This document shows positions 12,223 to 23,368 of a DNA stretch of 64,000 nucleotides, piece after piece. Source of the DNA: Rostratula benghalensis (lineage: Eukaryota; Chordata; Aves; Charadriiformes; Rostratulidae); the NCBI GenBank assembly GCA_013399305.1, contig VXAI01000274.1, positions 312,341 through 376,340 of the forward strand. The letters are read 5' to 3'. The translations under genes and the position numbers were made by a program. Within the stretch, counting starts at the first letter, position 1, and every line of letters begins with the position of its first letter. The notes beneath the pieces are model-generated. The model saw only the letters and a list, made by a program, of their open reading frames with translations. It did no database searches and had not been told where the DNA came from.

Positions 12223-14022
12223 AGGAAAAAATAATTTTGTCTCAGAAGAAACATTTCCTTTCACACAAAATGTTTTCACTCCTTTTTTATCCAGTAGCTG
12301 CACAAATAACTTCATTGCATTTTCAGCTGGTTCGAGCATTCTCCCAGGAGACCTGCAGTGAGTAACCTTCTTGACACTGGATGTGAGAGGGAGGAGTTTG
12401 AACATGAATTTGGACCTTTGCTAAAATGGTGATGCCAGTCACTCAGCACTCCTGATGGTCAGACCTCCAATTTCTTTCTGGCTGTACTGCTCACAAATTG
12501 TTTCAGGCTGACTGAGAATTTTTTTTTAAAAAAAGTATTTTGCCGCAGAAGAAAAATATAAAAACGACCCATCTGTACTGGCATGGGGAAATCCTAATAG
12601 CGCTTGGTAGGTGACCTGATTCAAAACTAATAGGTATTAATGAACATGTTTCATCTGATTTCATTGGGTTTTAGCTCTGTGTTCCTTGTTGCGTGCCAGA
12701 TACAAAGAGATATCTTTAGGGAGACCGATAAGCATCCTAGAGCAGACATATAACTAAAAAAACCCCAACTCACATAAAACCATGTGAAACTCTCTCAAGT
12801 TCAGCTGAAAGTATGAAATGGGCATCTTTATTCTTACCAAATATTGAAAAAACAAACATTTTTCTGAAAGACGAAAGAACGTAGGCCCATACCCCAAAAA
12901 ATTAACATACAGCAGTGAACCCTGGACTAAGGTATGCAGACTAATCTGGGAACCAGAGGTAATATAACAAGAGATCGGGCAAAATATTTTGCACATATGG
13001 CTTTACAGCTTGTACAAAGTCTCTGGGTACTGGGTGGATACTTCTGCCCAGTGCTTTTGGCTCTCCACTGGGACTTTGCATTGTCCTGCAGAACAGAGTG
13101 ACATAAACATGGCATTAAAAAATATCAAATTGACTTTCACTTCCAGTTTGCTGTGAGACTGGGAGGTTATTTTGATTTGAATGGCTCCTTTTAATTATTT
13201 ATTTTTTTAAATGTTGAAATATTCAAAACCAAACAAATGATGAAGTGATTGGATGTGCTTGTATCAGGAACAGACACAGAAAATGCATGTAGAAAAATAG
13301 TCAGTTACATGCAGCCATGACAGCGACTAAGTTACACTCTTTATCTGTGTATAACTGTGTCTAACCAGTATTTTTCAGAAAAGGCACAGTTGCATGCGAA
13401 GCAAGGTTTGTGGAAAGAAACAATATTTTGTATAAAATTGTACTGTTTGGGATTATGTGTACAGAACTAATGGACATGCATTCTCAGCTGTGTACAGCTG
13501 GTGTATTTGTAGGAAACCAGATGGACTTCTGGGCACTCAGATCCTTCATCATGTGCCGTTCATCAGAAATGAATTTGCAATTACAGCTCGCAAGATGACC
13601 AAGATTGTATGAGTGTGTTATCCTATACACTATACTCTTCCTATCCTTTCCTGAAGACCATAAAAGGTGAGTTACCTGCACATAACCTGCTGTTATGGCC
13701 ATTTACATCTTCCTTATTGTTAGTAGTGGCAGTAAGCAGGTCTTCTTCACGGAATAAAGTTGCTGTTCAATCAGGTGGTATCAACCCAGGTCTCCTCAAG
13801 TTGAGAGCTGCCATTGGCAGAAATGTGAGCCAAATCACCCTCCTGTGGCAATTGCTATTGCTGGTCTGCAGTTTACAGGTGGGAATGGACAATGCATAAG
13901 GGTCAACAAGGAATGAGGGTGAAGATTTGAGTATCTTGACTTTCTAGACAAAAGAACATAATCCTGCCATTCTTGTCTGTATTTGTGCTTTGTAGTTTCA
14001 TACCAACAAATACAGAACTCCC
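12223..14022. other. Unique non-coding sequence
   Basis: No gene or interspersed repeat recognised. Open frames are below 100 codons. The longest, 13609-13899 plus (96 codons), has no motif or supporting splice context that I can see. Confidence 0.6.
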
Positions 14023-14027
14023 TTTTT

Positions 14028-14063
<36 letters not shown>
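14023..14063. repeat. Long poly-T tract, T17-C-T23
   Basis: Seventeen T, one C and then twenty-three T, the longest homopolymer block in the window. It lies 230 bases upstream of an A21 run in the opposite sense. Length is likely to be polymorphic and error-prone in assembly. Confidence 0.95.
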
Positions 14064-14064
<1 letters not shown>

Positions 14065-14292
14065 TCTTTGGTCTTTGTGGGAAAGAATTATTGAAATTAG
14101 TTTTGGGGCAGATGAATACCCTGGAGGTTCTTTGGCCCGTTACTTCCTTTTAGACCATTTGCCTTTAGCTCTCACTTGAGCTACTGTTCAACAAAGTTAA
14201 TAGCTGCAAATTCTTCAGGGATGGTTTGTTAAATCATGTCCAAGAAAATAAATATAATGAATGAACAATCTCAGGAGAAAGCCCTGACATTT

Positions 14293-14313
14293 AAAAAAAA
14301 AAAAAAAAAAAAA
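14293..14313. repeat. Poly-A run, A21
   Basis: Twenty-one uninterrupted A. Together with the poly-T tract at 14023-14063 it brackets a 229-base unique segment in an inverted arrangement. No retrotransposon body is recognised between them. Confidence 0.95.
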
Positions 14314-17300
14314 GGAAATGAATCTCAGAAGTATCAAGCCATGAAATAGGCAAAGTACATTAGCAAAAGTGAGATATGTTTTACAGCAATTAGAGGAGGA
14401 GATAAAGTCTTCTCCAGGGGACCACACCTGAGCTCTTGAAAGCTCAACCAAAAGTCTGTTTTGTACTCCATCCCAGCATCTGACAGGATAGACCTAAGTG
14501 TGATCAGCTCATAACTTCCTTCCCACTTTCCCAGCATTTCAATGTGCTTTTGCTGCCGCTGAATCAATGGACTTTGATATGAGGAAGCTGGCGCGTAGCT
14601 TTGAACTCCACTGAACCCAATTATATCTGGTCATTTCAGAGAGCTGTGGTGGTGAGACTCTGAACTAGGAGGCAGAGAGGTCATGACAGACTTGAGTGCT
14701 GCAGCTGGCACCACAAATTCATCCCGTGCTGTGATATTGCAGGTGTTGTGGTCCAGAAAAGAATTGGAAATCTGAATTAAGTGCTGCACTAATTAATAGG
14801 AAGGCATTCTGGTGACTGGTGTGTCCTGGGGTTAATGCCTTTTAATTGTCACGGCACAAGTAGCAAGTTTTATCTCTAAGAGTTCCTGGAGGTGTGTAGG
14901 GGATTTAAATCCTTTGCTGAAATGGAGGAAGTCATCCTTTTTCCCACTGCCAGCATAGAGCATACCTCTTGTCTTTGACAATGACACTTGCCATTTAATG
15001 TTCAAGAGAGGATGAGCATAGCAGGCACCTTAATTTCCTAGGGAAATTCAAGGAATACCACATCAAAATGGTATTAGAAAGCAGACTTAGTTTTGCCCAT
15101 GGCTTGTGTAATTAAAACCTAGCCTGGTGACAGGGTACTACATATAGAGAGGAAGACACCCTTGGGCAGAGGACTGCTGAAGTCTTATACATCGCTAAAG
15201 TCCTATTTAAGCCTTTTTTTTGCTTGGCTTTATTAAAACCAATTTCATTCTTCAGCCCTGAAAATGCACCTGTGAAATGTTTCCGCAGGCCTTCCCCAGT
15301 ATCGACAGCTTTCAAACACTCATTGCTGATTCTGTTCTCTCAGGGACACAGCCAGTGAATCTGTCCTGAAAATCTGCACTGCATTTAGGAAGAGCAGTCC
15401 CCTCCTGGTTCTCATGGCTGCCAGTGATTTCCCTCAAGAAAAGAGGAAGGGACCAAGAAGACCCGCCTTCCACATTTTTCTCAGGTGAAAAAAACCCAGA
15501 CTGCACCTTTCACTTGCACACACATACATGTTTCAGTCCTCTTTCACATTAAAAGGAAGCAAAAATTCGTATTAATATCTAGCTTTTCCTCTCTAGCATG
15601 TTTTAATTACAGATAAATGTTTTCTTTGGATGCAAAAGAAATCTTCTAAGACCTGCTCTCACTTTGTGTTCATGTAACTAAACATTTGCTAAATCCATGT
15701 TTTCTTGTGCTTGTAGCTACTGTATAAGAAGTGTGGGGTCTTTTTATTGGCCCCTTTTAATTGCTGGAATACTTTCCACTCTTTCTCAATACAATTTTAA
15801 ATGTGGGGAAAATGTGTTCTTGGGATGGGCTCTGAGCAATGCCCATTGGAATTTAACTCACTGATTTGTTATAAACACGTTTTTACAGTTCTGATTATTC
15901 CTTGTATTCCTTATGAAAAGCTGCCATGAAACAATAGAGAAAAATGAACTTTTCCCTGTAAAAATTATGTTGATAAATCTGTGGGAGGAATATTGAAATT
16001 CCCAGGTTTCTAATCATTCTCTTGATCTTGAGAGTTTTATATTTAGGTAGTCAGACTGAAAGTGGGAAGGGACTGATTTAGTTATAGGAATGTTATAGGA
16101 ATACATTCCAAATTTTTAAGGTGCAAAGCTAAGCCAAGTTTTTGGTTACTTTTAGCTGAAACAAAGTTAACAGAAAGTAATCATAACAGAATTAAGAGAA
16201 AATAGTTCCCTCCCAAAATCTCAAAACATAGAAGGGGGGAACTACTGCTTCCCAGATGGTACGAATAGTCATAAAGGCCTTATTTAAGGACTGTACCATG
16301 TTTGGCTTTTAATAAAACATGAAAGCTGCCAAATTTTCAATTCTAAATAGTGTTTAAGGTAGAGAGAGTAGGAAATTGGAAATGAACCCCACAAAGTCCC
16401 AGTATTGTACCACCAGAATTAGCAGTAAGCATCTTACGAGTGCTTTTCAAATACTGAGGACAATATTTCTATCTTAACATCACATCACTAAAAATTAGTT
16501 CGGTTATTTCTAATAACTTTCTCAAACATTGCTTTTTAAAATACCTTTCATATATAAACAATTCATTTTTGATATTCATCTAAGAAAAGTGTACAATGGC
16601 CAGAAGCAAAAGTCAGCTGCTAACAATGTGAAACTGGACTTTGTTAGCATTTCTTATCTCTCAGGTTACTTACATATTTAAAGATTCCCAGGACTAGTGC
16701 CTCAGGTTTTTGCTAGAATACCTGAATAAATACAAAGGTGAGGTGGATTTTGAATCTGGGAAGGTATTTTGTATCTTCTGATATGAGGAAGTTAATTAAC
16801 TTGCTTTAATCAAAGCAATATACAAAATCCAACAGAGTATTAATAACCTCAACCTCAACAGCAAGGTATTTGGTCATGTAGGGTGGGATTTCTTCTGAAA
16901 AATCACAGAGAAACCTTACTCCAGAGTACTGTCAGATGCTAATTTTTCCTTTTATGATGATAGCATTCAGGGTAGCAGCAGATTAACTTTTAGAAAGGAG
17001 GAAACAGATCTGGTTAGGGTTGTTGACATTGTTATGATCAAACTGCAGATGCTCTGGTGTATTAAGAAAGATTCTGAAAGGGAGTTGATTATTTCTATTC
17101 ATTTTTTTAAACATACAGGATCCGCAAGTTATACTTGTATTGTCCTCTGGGTCTAGGAAAAGACACATGGGATCCCAGAAAACTCCACATAAACCCAGAA
17201 TGCTGTACAGCATGACATGTTTTGATGAAGATCATCTGTGATTTTTTTTTTCATTCGTCTTGCTTCCAGTTGATAAAACCAATTACAATTCATTCAACTT

Positions 17301-17361
17301 ACCATCCATGTAGTTAGAGTTGACACAGTCAGAGGACAAAACTCCCACACGGTGTAGGGAG
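14314..17361. other. Unique AT-rich non-coding sequence
   Basis: No gene or interspersed repeat recognised. Few open frames exceed 70 codons. The 15540-16980 part is particularly AT-rich with almost no open frames. Confidence 0.6.
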
Positions 17362-17408
17362 ACCCTAGAGACCTCAACATCCAAGCCCTGCTGCCTGGCT
17401 GCTCTCAC
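17362..17408 (+). repeat. Left arm of 47-bp inverted repeat
   Basis: Beginning ACCCTAGAGACCTCAACATC, this 47-base segment recurs as its reverse complement at 20362-20408. The first 32 bases are identical and the whole arm matches at 45 of 47 positions. Similarity stops abruptly outside the arms. The arms enclose about 2.95 kb. They could be inverted duplications left by a small inversion, or terminal inverted repeats of an uncharacterised element. The two flanks do not share an obvious target-site duplication. Confidence 0.9.
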
Positions 17409-17800
17409 CAGGATTTTAAACAAACTGTGAATTTCATCTCCCTTTTCAAGAGGGGGAAAGAAGGTAGCTGTTGGCCCTTATCCTCTTCTAGGAGCTGTGT
17501 TTCTCTCACTGCATACTGGAGCTTCAGCACCGTGATAGGGAGCTGCCAGTTGTGGCAATTCCTTTCTTGAGGCACCTCTTATGCTCTTCAGTGGCTTTTT
17601 TTGTAGCAGCAGAGCAGTTTCACAGTTGACTTCAGGTGTGCTGTTTGAATTCCACTTTCCCAACAATTCAAATGAGTTCAGCCATCCTTGACACTCGCAC
17701 ATAAGCACTCTAGAAATGTATTATTTAAAGCCTTCCTTCCTTGGTGTTTCAGAAATGAAGGTGTAAACTTTCTTTAGAGATCTGAGAAAAAAAAAGAGAA

Positions 17801-18076
17801 GTGAAAGGCCAGCCTTCAAGCTGCGTGTACCCCCAGAGGACCCTTGCACCAAGAAAGGTGAGAATTACTGCAGATAATATTGCTGACTCCCTCACTGCAT
17901 CTGAGGAAGGTGAAGCCACCGAGGCATGCTATGCTGATGACACCTTGCTGCTACAGTTGCCAGAGGGACAGTGCGACGTTACCGGAGTAACCATGCATCC
18001 TGCATCACACCTTCTGCTGGGCTGGGGTGGTAGGAGCTGCCTTAAAAGTTTTATCAGGTCTTTTCAAGATTTATGA
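17801..18076 (+). other. Short open frame of unknown status
   Basis: A 91-codon plus-strand frame begins with ATG and lies inside the inverted-repeat interval. It contains a CYADDTLLL string resembling the YADD catalytic motif of reverse transcriptases. The usual neighbouring RT motifs are not evident, so I regard the match as probably fortuitous and do not call a gene or transposon. Confidence 0.12.
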
Positions 18077-18934
18077 TGCTTCTGTACCTTCTACTATTGC
18101 CTGCTTGACCACTTTCTTGTGGTGGGGAGTAAAAGAGGCTGAAAAGCGCGTGGTATGGTAAACATATTTTGAAGGGCATTGTGAAGGACTGGGGTCTGGA
18201 GTGTAAGGAAAGCTGGTTGGATCTTGTTTGGATTTTCATCAAACGTGCTTTTTCCTTCTCCCAGAAGTGCTTCACCAATGGCACCCATTTGAAGGAAGGT
18301 TTGAAGAGCACTCTTGAGAGCCAAGACTCCTTGTCTCTCAAGGGTGTAAAAATCTCCAGGTTTCTAAGCCAAAGTCTGGGTGCTTCCTTATTCTGCAAGT
18401 CAAAAATTGTACAAAATATGAGCCTGTGAAGCCTCTCAAAAGATGGGCTTTTCACTCCATTACAGAATAAAAACAAGTTTGAAAGCCTATGAACTGGAAT
18501 TGCTGATCTCCCAATAGCAGCACATGATGAGCATTTCCCTTACAAAAAACCCAGATAAATACTCCGGAATATTGCAATAGCAATCCCGAGTAGAGCTGTA
18601 AAACCAATGTACAGTGGATATGTTGGAGCAGAATGGTGACAAACTGCAGTAGTTTAAGGGAAGCATCTGTGTGTGTGGCGGTGTGGAGTAACAGACCCAG
18701 CCGCTGTGTCACACGCAAGCAGTACCTCTCGTTAGAGCCACGTCGCTGTAAAGCAATAGAAAAGAGCCAAGCTTGTTGGAGCATGGGATGTAAGAACATC
18801 TGCCCTTCAAAATGACAGTAATGCATCAGGTAAATGGAGGTGAGCTTGAGCCACATGCTGTATCTGACATAATTAAAGGTGATGGAAAAGTACTGCTGCT
18901 GTAATGGGGAGATATGGTTTAATACATCTATCAC
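18054..18934 (-). other. Two abutting minus-strand open frames, possible decayed coding sequence
   Basis: Two long open frames in different reading frames abut on the minus strand: 18452-18934 (160 codons) and 18054-18476 (140 codons). Both are open only from non-ATG codons (GTG and TTG), so in a vertebrate they are not ready-made ORFs. The downstream frame can be read further upstream, past one TAA stop, into a hydrophobic stretch (GFTALLGIAIAIF and following residues) that looks like a membrane segment. I do not recognise a family. It could be a broken retrogene or transposase remnant inside the 17.36-20.41 kb inverted-repeat interval, or simply chance. Confidence 0.2.
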
Positions 18935-19255
18935 AAAAGATGTCTTTATAAGAAGAGTTCAGCAGGAAATAAAGATGCACTAGATTTTTACCAGCAACAG
19001 GATTTCCCAGTAAGTATTCTCCAGCTACACTTGGTAGCACCTGCTGCAAAATGACTGTTATCTCTGGGCATGTTGGAAAAGTTAAGCTACACTTCCATGG
19101 ATTATGTCAGGTTACATCTTATGGCAAGGGACAAATCGTGTGCAATGGCTTAGCCTTCCAACTTCTTGGATCTTTGAGTAACTGCTGGGACAGTATGAGA
19201 AGTGACAGACAAACATTAGATCAGTTCAGGAGATAAGGGTCTTGTGGTGTTAGAC

Positions 19256-19690
19256 ACCCATCCTGGCCTCATAAAACAGACTCCTTCCCATACCCTATAA
19301 GAAAATAAAACAAGGTCTGAGTCAAAATCTTAAATGGAATATGCAAAACAAGAGTAACAGAGTTTCATGAGAAGAATGTGAAGCATGCAAAAAAAAAAAA
19401 AAAAAAAAAAGAAATCAGGCCAGGCAAATGACTGCACAGATTGCAATTTAGATAGAATAAATGCACTAAGGCCAGCAAGGAACTCATTCAAATATTCAAG
19501 CTCAGAAAGAACCAAGGCATGCATCAGAGTTTTAGTTGCCTCAATCATTAACCAAGCACAGATTTTAAAGATGTTCAATAAATGGAATTGACAGGTCTTC
19601 ACAAGGCAGTTAATATGGGAATGAAATGACAAATCAGAGTAAAAGGTTACACCCAATTGCTGTGCTGCAGCAGAAGAAATGATGTGGTGG
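19256..19690 (-). mobile_element. Ancient LINE fragment, L2-like reverse-transcriptase C-terminus
   Basis: The minus-strand translation of 19330-19656 follows the C-terminal part of a non-LTR reverse transcriptase of the L2/jockey type. In order it shows LGVTFYSDLSFHSHI at the N-side, then FHLLNIFKI, then ALVLSELEYLNEFLAGL, then LSKLQSVQSFAW. After the poly-T block (A22 on the plus strand, 19389-19410) a different frame continues with LVLHIPFKILTQ, like the motif that follows in L2 proteins. Frameshifts, stops and the homopolymer insertion show it is dead. Birds carry few such copies, and this one is not CR1. The edges are approximate, and the exact clade needs a profile search. Confidence 0.65.
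19389..19410. repeat. Poly-A run, A22, interrupting the L2-like fragment
   Basis: Twenty-two A on the plus strand fall inside the L2-like reverse-transcriptase remnant, separating its two matching frames. About ten residues of the usual protein are missing at this point. It may be an expanded homopolymer or the residue of a small insertion. Confidence 0.9.
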
Positions 19691-20361
19691 TCTTTAGGAA
19701 AAAGAAGGAAAAAGTAAATAAATGGGAAGGATGCAAGTTAAGAGACAGAACCTGTATAAAACTTATGCCTTATCTGTGTTATTAGTAATGAAAGATTAGC
19801 AAACATCCACTGGGAGCTGTCACTGGAGCAAGATAAGACATGAGGAAAAGGATCCTTGAAAGAACAGAGGGGCAGCACCATCTGACTGGAGATTTTAATG
19901 TGAAAAGTAGCAGATCCACTGTGATCCCCAGCTCCTGGGTGAAATGCTTTACCTGGTGTCATGGCTGATATGCAATTGAACAAGCAAACCTTGCCACCTC
20001 TCTGTCCACGAGGAAAGGACTCAAAAGTACCCAGGCAAAGCCTACTGTGAATCAGCTCTCCAGCTGGCAGTTTTTGCACCCTTCTCAAGCTAAAAGCTGC
20101 TGAAGATGGCTTGCTGCATGGTCTCTGGCCCTCCCTGTTTCCCCACGCTGCAGATGCTGGCAAACCTGTGATATCTTTCAGGCTTTCTCAGGAATTATTG
20201 GGTCCCTCCTGGTACATGGCCAGTGCCATGAAGAACTATGGTTTATTAGAGCTTAGGCAATGGCATGAGCATCTCAGTGTTGCAAACAAAGAGTTTCTTG
20301 GCTGAAGTTCTCCAGTGAAAGAGCAGAAGTCTTGCACGAAGAGCTGGACATGTGCTGTGGA

Positions 20362-20408
20362 GTGGGAGCAGCCAGCCAGCAGGGCTTGGATGTTGAGGTC
20401 TCTAGGGT
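20362..20408 (-). repeat. Right arm of 47-bp inverted repeat
   Basis: Reverse complement of 17362-17408 with two mismatches. The outer edge is at 20408 (CTCTAGGGT), followed by GAAAGATC, which does not match the bases before the left arm. Confidence 0.9.
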
Positions 20409-23326
20409 GAAAGATCTGGGAATTCCTGAATGAGAGTAACAGTCTTTGCTGAGGGTTTTGTTTTTATTGCATTCAGGAAAATGGGCCTTGGGTGAAATTT
20501 TCCCTCCTTTTTTGGAGGGGGGTATAAGTAAACAAGATTATTTTAAGATTATGCCAAGAGTACCATTGACTTATGCTGATGATTTCTTATGCTAATAGAA
20601 ACAACTCTGCAAGGCTTTGAAACTTTGGCTAATCATTCAGTCAAAATTGTAACTCTATTTTAATAATAAAGACATCTATTGATGATTTTGTTCTGGATTC
20701 ACTAATCCAATCACAAATGCTGTTTCTCTGTAGGTTTTTTGTACTCATATTTCTTAGTGTTTTTTCTTTAATATGAAAATAATTGGAAAAGCCTCAATAA
20801 ATAGATTACAGGAATGGAGAGGATTTCCATTACCATGCAAGTTCTTCCCCTTTCAGCATTTGCATGCTGATCATTTAATAGCAGAATACAATTAGGGCAA
20901 CTAGGGAAAAGCGTATGGCTTTGTGTTACGTGATCTTGCCTTGATTTGCCTATGCTGTGAGTGCACAAAACAGACCCACAAAGCTGATTTCACTTCAAAA
21001 TCCAGATTGGCCACTGGTGCAGATGTTCCATCAGGACCTTTTGTGAACAGAAATGCATGTCTTAGAACTGTTCCAGGCTCTTTTTCTCCTCAAAAGGGAG
21101 AGATGAACTGAGGTCAGCTGTTTTATTTTATATTTTTTTTCTGATAATTTTACAGAAAGGATTATGTGTAATCCAGTTTTCTGGAAAGACCTAGTTTGTG
21201 CTCAGCAGTTTAAAAGTTCCCTGGTCTTTTCCCTTCCAAAACCACTGTGCTGCTTTCCACACACAGCCCTCTGCTCTCCCCTCTCCTGCTGCTGTAGGCA
21301 CTGCCTTCTTCTGTTGGTATTGTCTGGGTTCCAGCTGTTGTAGCCTCATAGATACCTCCTCCCGCTGACCCTTTCAGTTCAGTAGATGGGGAGACCTCAC
21401 TTGAACAGACAAGGCAAACTGTGTAGGCCTAACTCTTAGTCTTCAGATCAGAGGATATTTGCCAGGCAATTCAGGATGAAATAGTAATGATCTGGAAACA
21501 ACAGAAATGGGTCATTTGTGCTATGAATGCCTCACCTCATTCTCTCCTCCAATCTCCCTTCAAATGATCATCTATACGTCTACCATGTCCCTGCATGCGA
21601 GGTCCATCCCTGTGTTCCTACCACTTCAATCCTCCCTGCCTGGCTCCAAGTAAAAACACTGCTTTTGAATTTAAAGACTGCAAGACACACCTGGAGATCT
21701 GGTCTTTTCCAGATAAGGGACAGACCAGCTGTGCTGTAGATGTAGAGAAATGAAGATTGGTACACCCATGTGACATCCAACAGAAAAGTGCAGACACAAG
21801 GAACTGTAGGGCCAGCTGTCATTTTTCCTTTGCTTATTCCTATTTTTTTCTTCACAGTGCTGAACTCCTTTTTCAGGGGGCTCCTGTTTTGCGATAATTG
21901 AGTCTCATGAGCTGTATTTCTCAACTTGGCAAATTTCTACTATATTCATGTGATAAAATTATTTATAAGAACTATTATTTATAAGTACTATTAATTTCAC
22001 AAATTGTGACTTCAGCATCGACACAATGGATACTGTAGGGGTGGGAAAAATAATTTGGCCTGAAGGTTTAAGAACTAATCATATTTAGAGGGAACAGCTT
22101 AGTAAAAGATTTCTGGAAGGGTAAAATTAACAGGTTTGTGGGCAGATGATATGGAGTGGTGGTGGCAGTAGAGTAGGTAGGACTGCAGAAAAAAAGCTTA
22201 GCTTTTTTCCCCTTTGCTTTTGTGATAGTCTTGTTAACAGTGTGGGACTCTTCACTTTTTAACGAAGAAGTTTACGGTTGTCTCCATGGGGTTGCCAAAG
22301 GACTTCTACCCTAGCAGCCTTCCCTTTTCTCAATGCCTCATAATTTCTTGCTACGTACTCTCACTCTCTTTTTTAGGGTATGTGCATATGTGTGCCAGTT
22401 GCATCAGTTAAGTAGCAACCGATTCAGGTACATTTACAGTCTGCTTTTGAAAAGCCAGCCCCATACTGTACTTACCAATTAAGCATTAACAGATTAATGG
22501 GATTCATTGTTCTCTTGGGTTAACTCCACCATATTGTCATTAGGTGGGTATGCCCTCATGAATCCAAGTCTTCTTTCTGTAAAAGGAAAAGAAAGTGCAT
22601 ACTCAAAAAGTAGGGCAATTTCTACCAAGCAGAACCAGCTAAGAGGCAAAAAAGAAAAGAGAGTCTCCTCCCTCTCGCTTTTTTATGTCAGTTGTTGTTT
22701 AATTGTTTCTTCGACCCAGTGGTTTAGTGATTTCACATCTATTTAATTAACAGAGAAATGGATAGGGCACACTGAAAAACAAGAAAGGAAGATCAGATAG
22801 ACAAATGGTCTCTGTAAGTTCACAGTTCTTAAAACAGATGTTCACCTCCGCTGGCTATGGTATATCATTATCTCCAGGAACCCTGAAGAGAAAGCAAAAT
22901 CCTTCATTACTTATAGGAAAAATAGAGCAGGCTTACAGGGCTAAACAGATATACCAGCCCATTGCATCAGATACCATCGTGCTGCTGTTGTGTTACTCAC
23001 AGGTCAAAAAGTGTGTGCCTCTCAGGGAGAGCAAGACCACAGATAAGCATTGCAGATGTCTGTGGGACAAGAGACTATGAAGTTGCGAGGAAGAGGTGAT
23101 GCCTGAAGCTGAAGCAACCAAATGGGTGGGAGGTCGTGACATCTCCTCCCTTACTTATTTGGTGAGACAGCAAGGTAGCAATCATCTCTTGGACATCTTT
23201 CTTTTTGAACAACACCCACTTATTCTTGTAGTGAAGCTGCCTTTTCCCTGTTTAGCTATTCCCTAGAGCTAAGCAGTCCTCATCCCTTCTACCTGGAAAA
23301 ATCGATAGTTGTGGGAATTCCTCCTG
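20409..23326. other. Unique non-coding sequence
   Basis: No gene or interspersed repeat recognised. It contains a 16-base tandem duplication (ATTATTTATAAGAACT then ATTATTTATAAGTACT, 21958-21989). An 8-bp hairpin, AAAAAAGC-TTA-GCTTTTTT, lies at 22190-22208. The longest open frame is 114 codons on the minus strand (21580-21924), without recognisable motifs. Confidence 0.6.
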
Positions 23327-23368
23327 TCCTGGAGAGATATACATGGAGATATATCCTGGAGAGATATA
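23327..23368. repeat. 27-bp-period tandem duplication
   Basis: TCCTGGAGAGATATA occurs at 23327-23341 and again at 23354-23368, with a related GGAGATATATCC sequence between. This is a short tandem duplication of period 27. Confidence 0.8.

Noticed and set aside
17801..18076. CYADDT string suggesting a reverse transcriptase
   Set aside because: The motif is short, and neighbouring RT motifs are missing in the expected positions and in the other frames I checked by eye.
17362..20408. piggyBac or hAT transposon based on the CCCTAG-type arm ends
   Set aside because: No TTAA or 8-bp target duplication is present at the arm edges, and no transposase is recognised inside, so a named superfamily is not supported.
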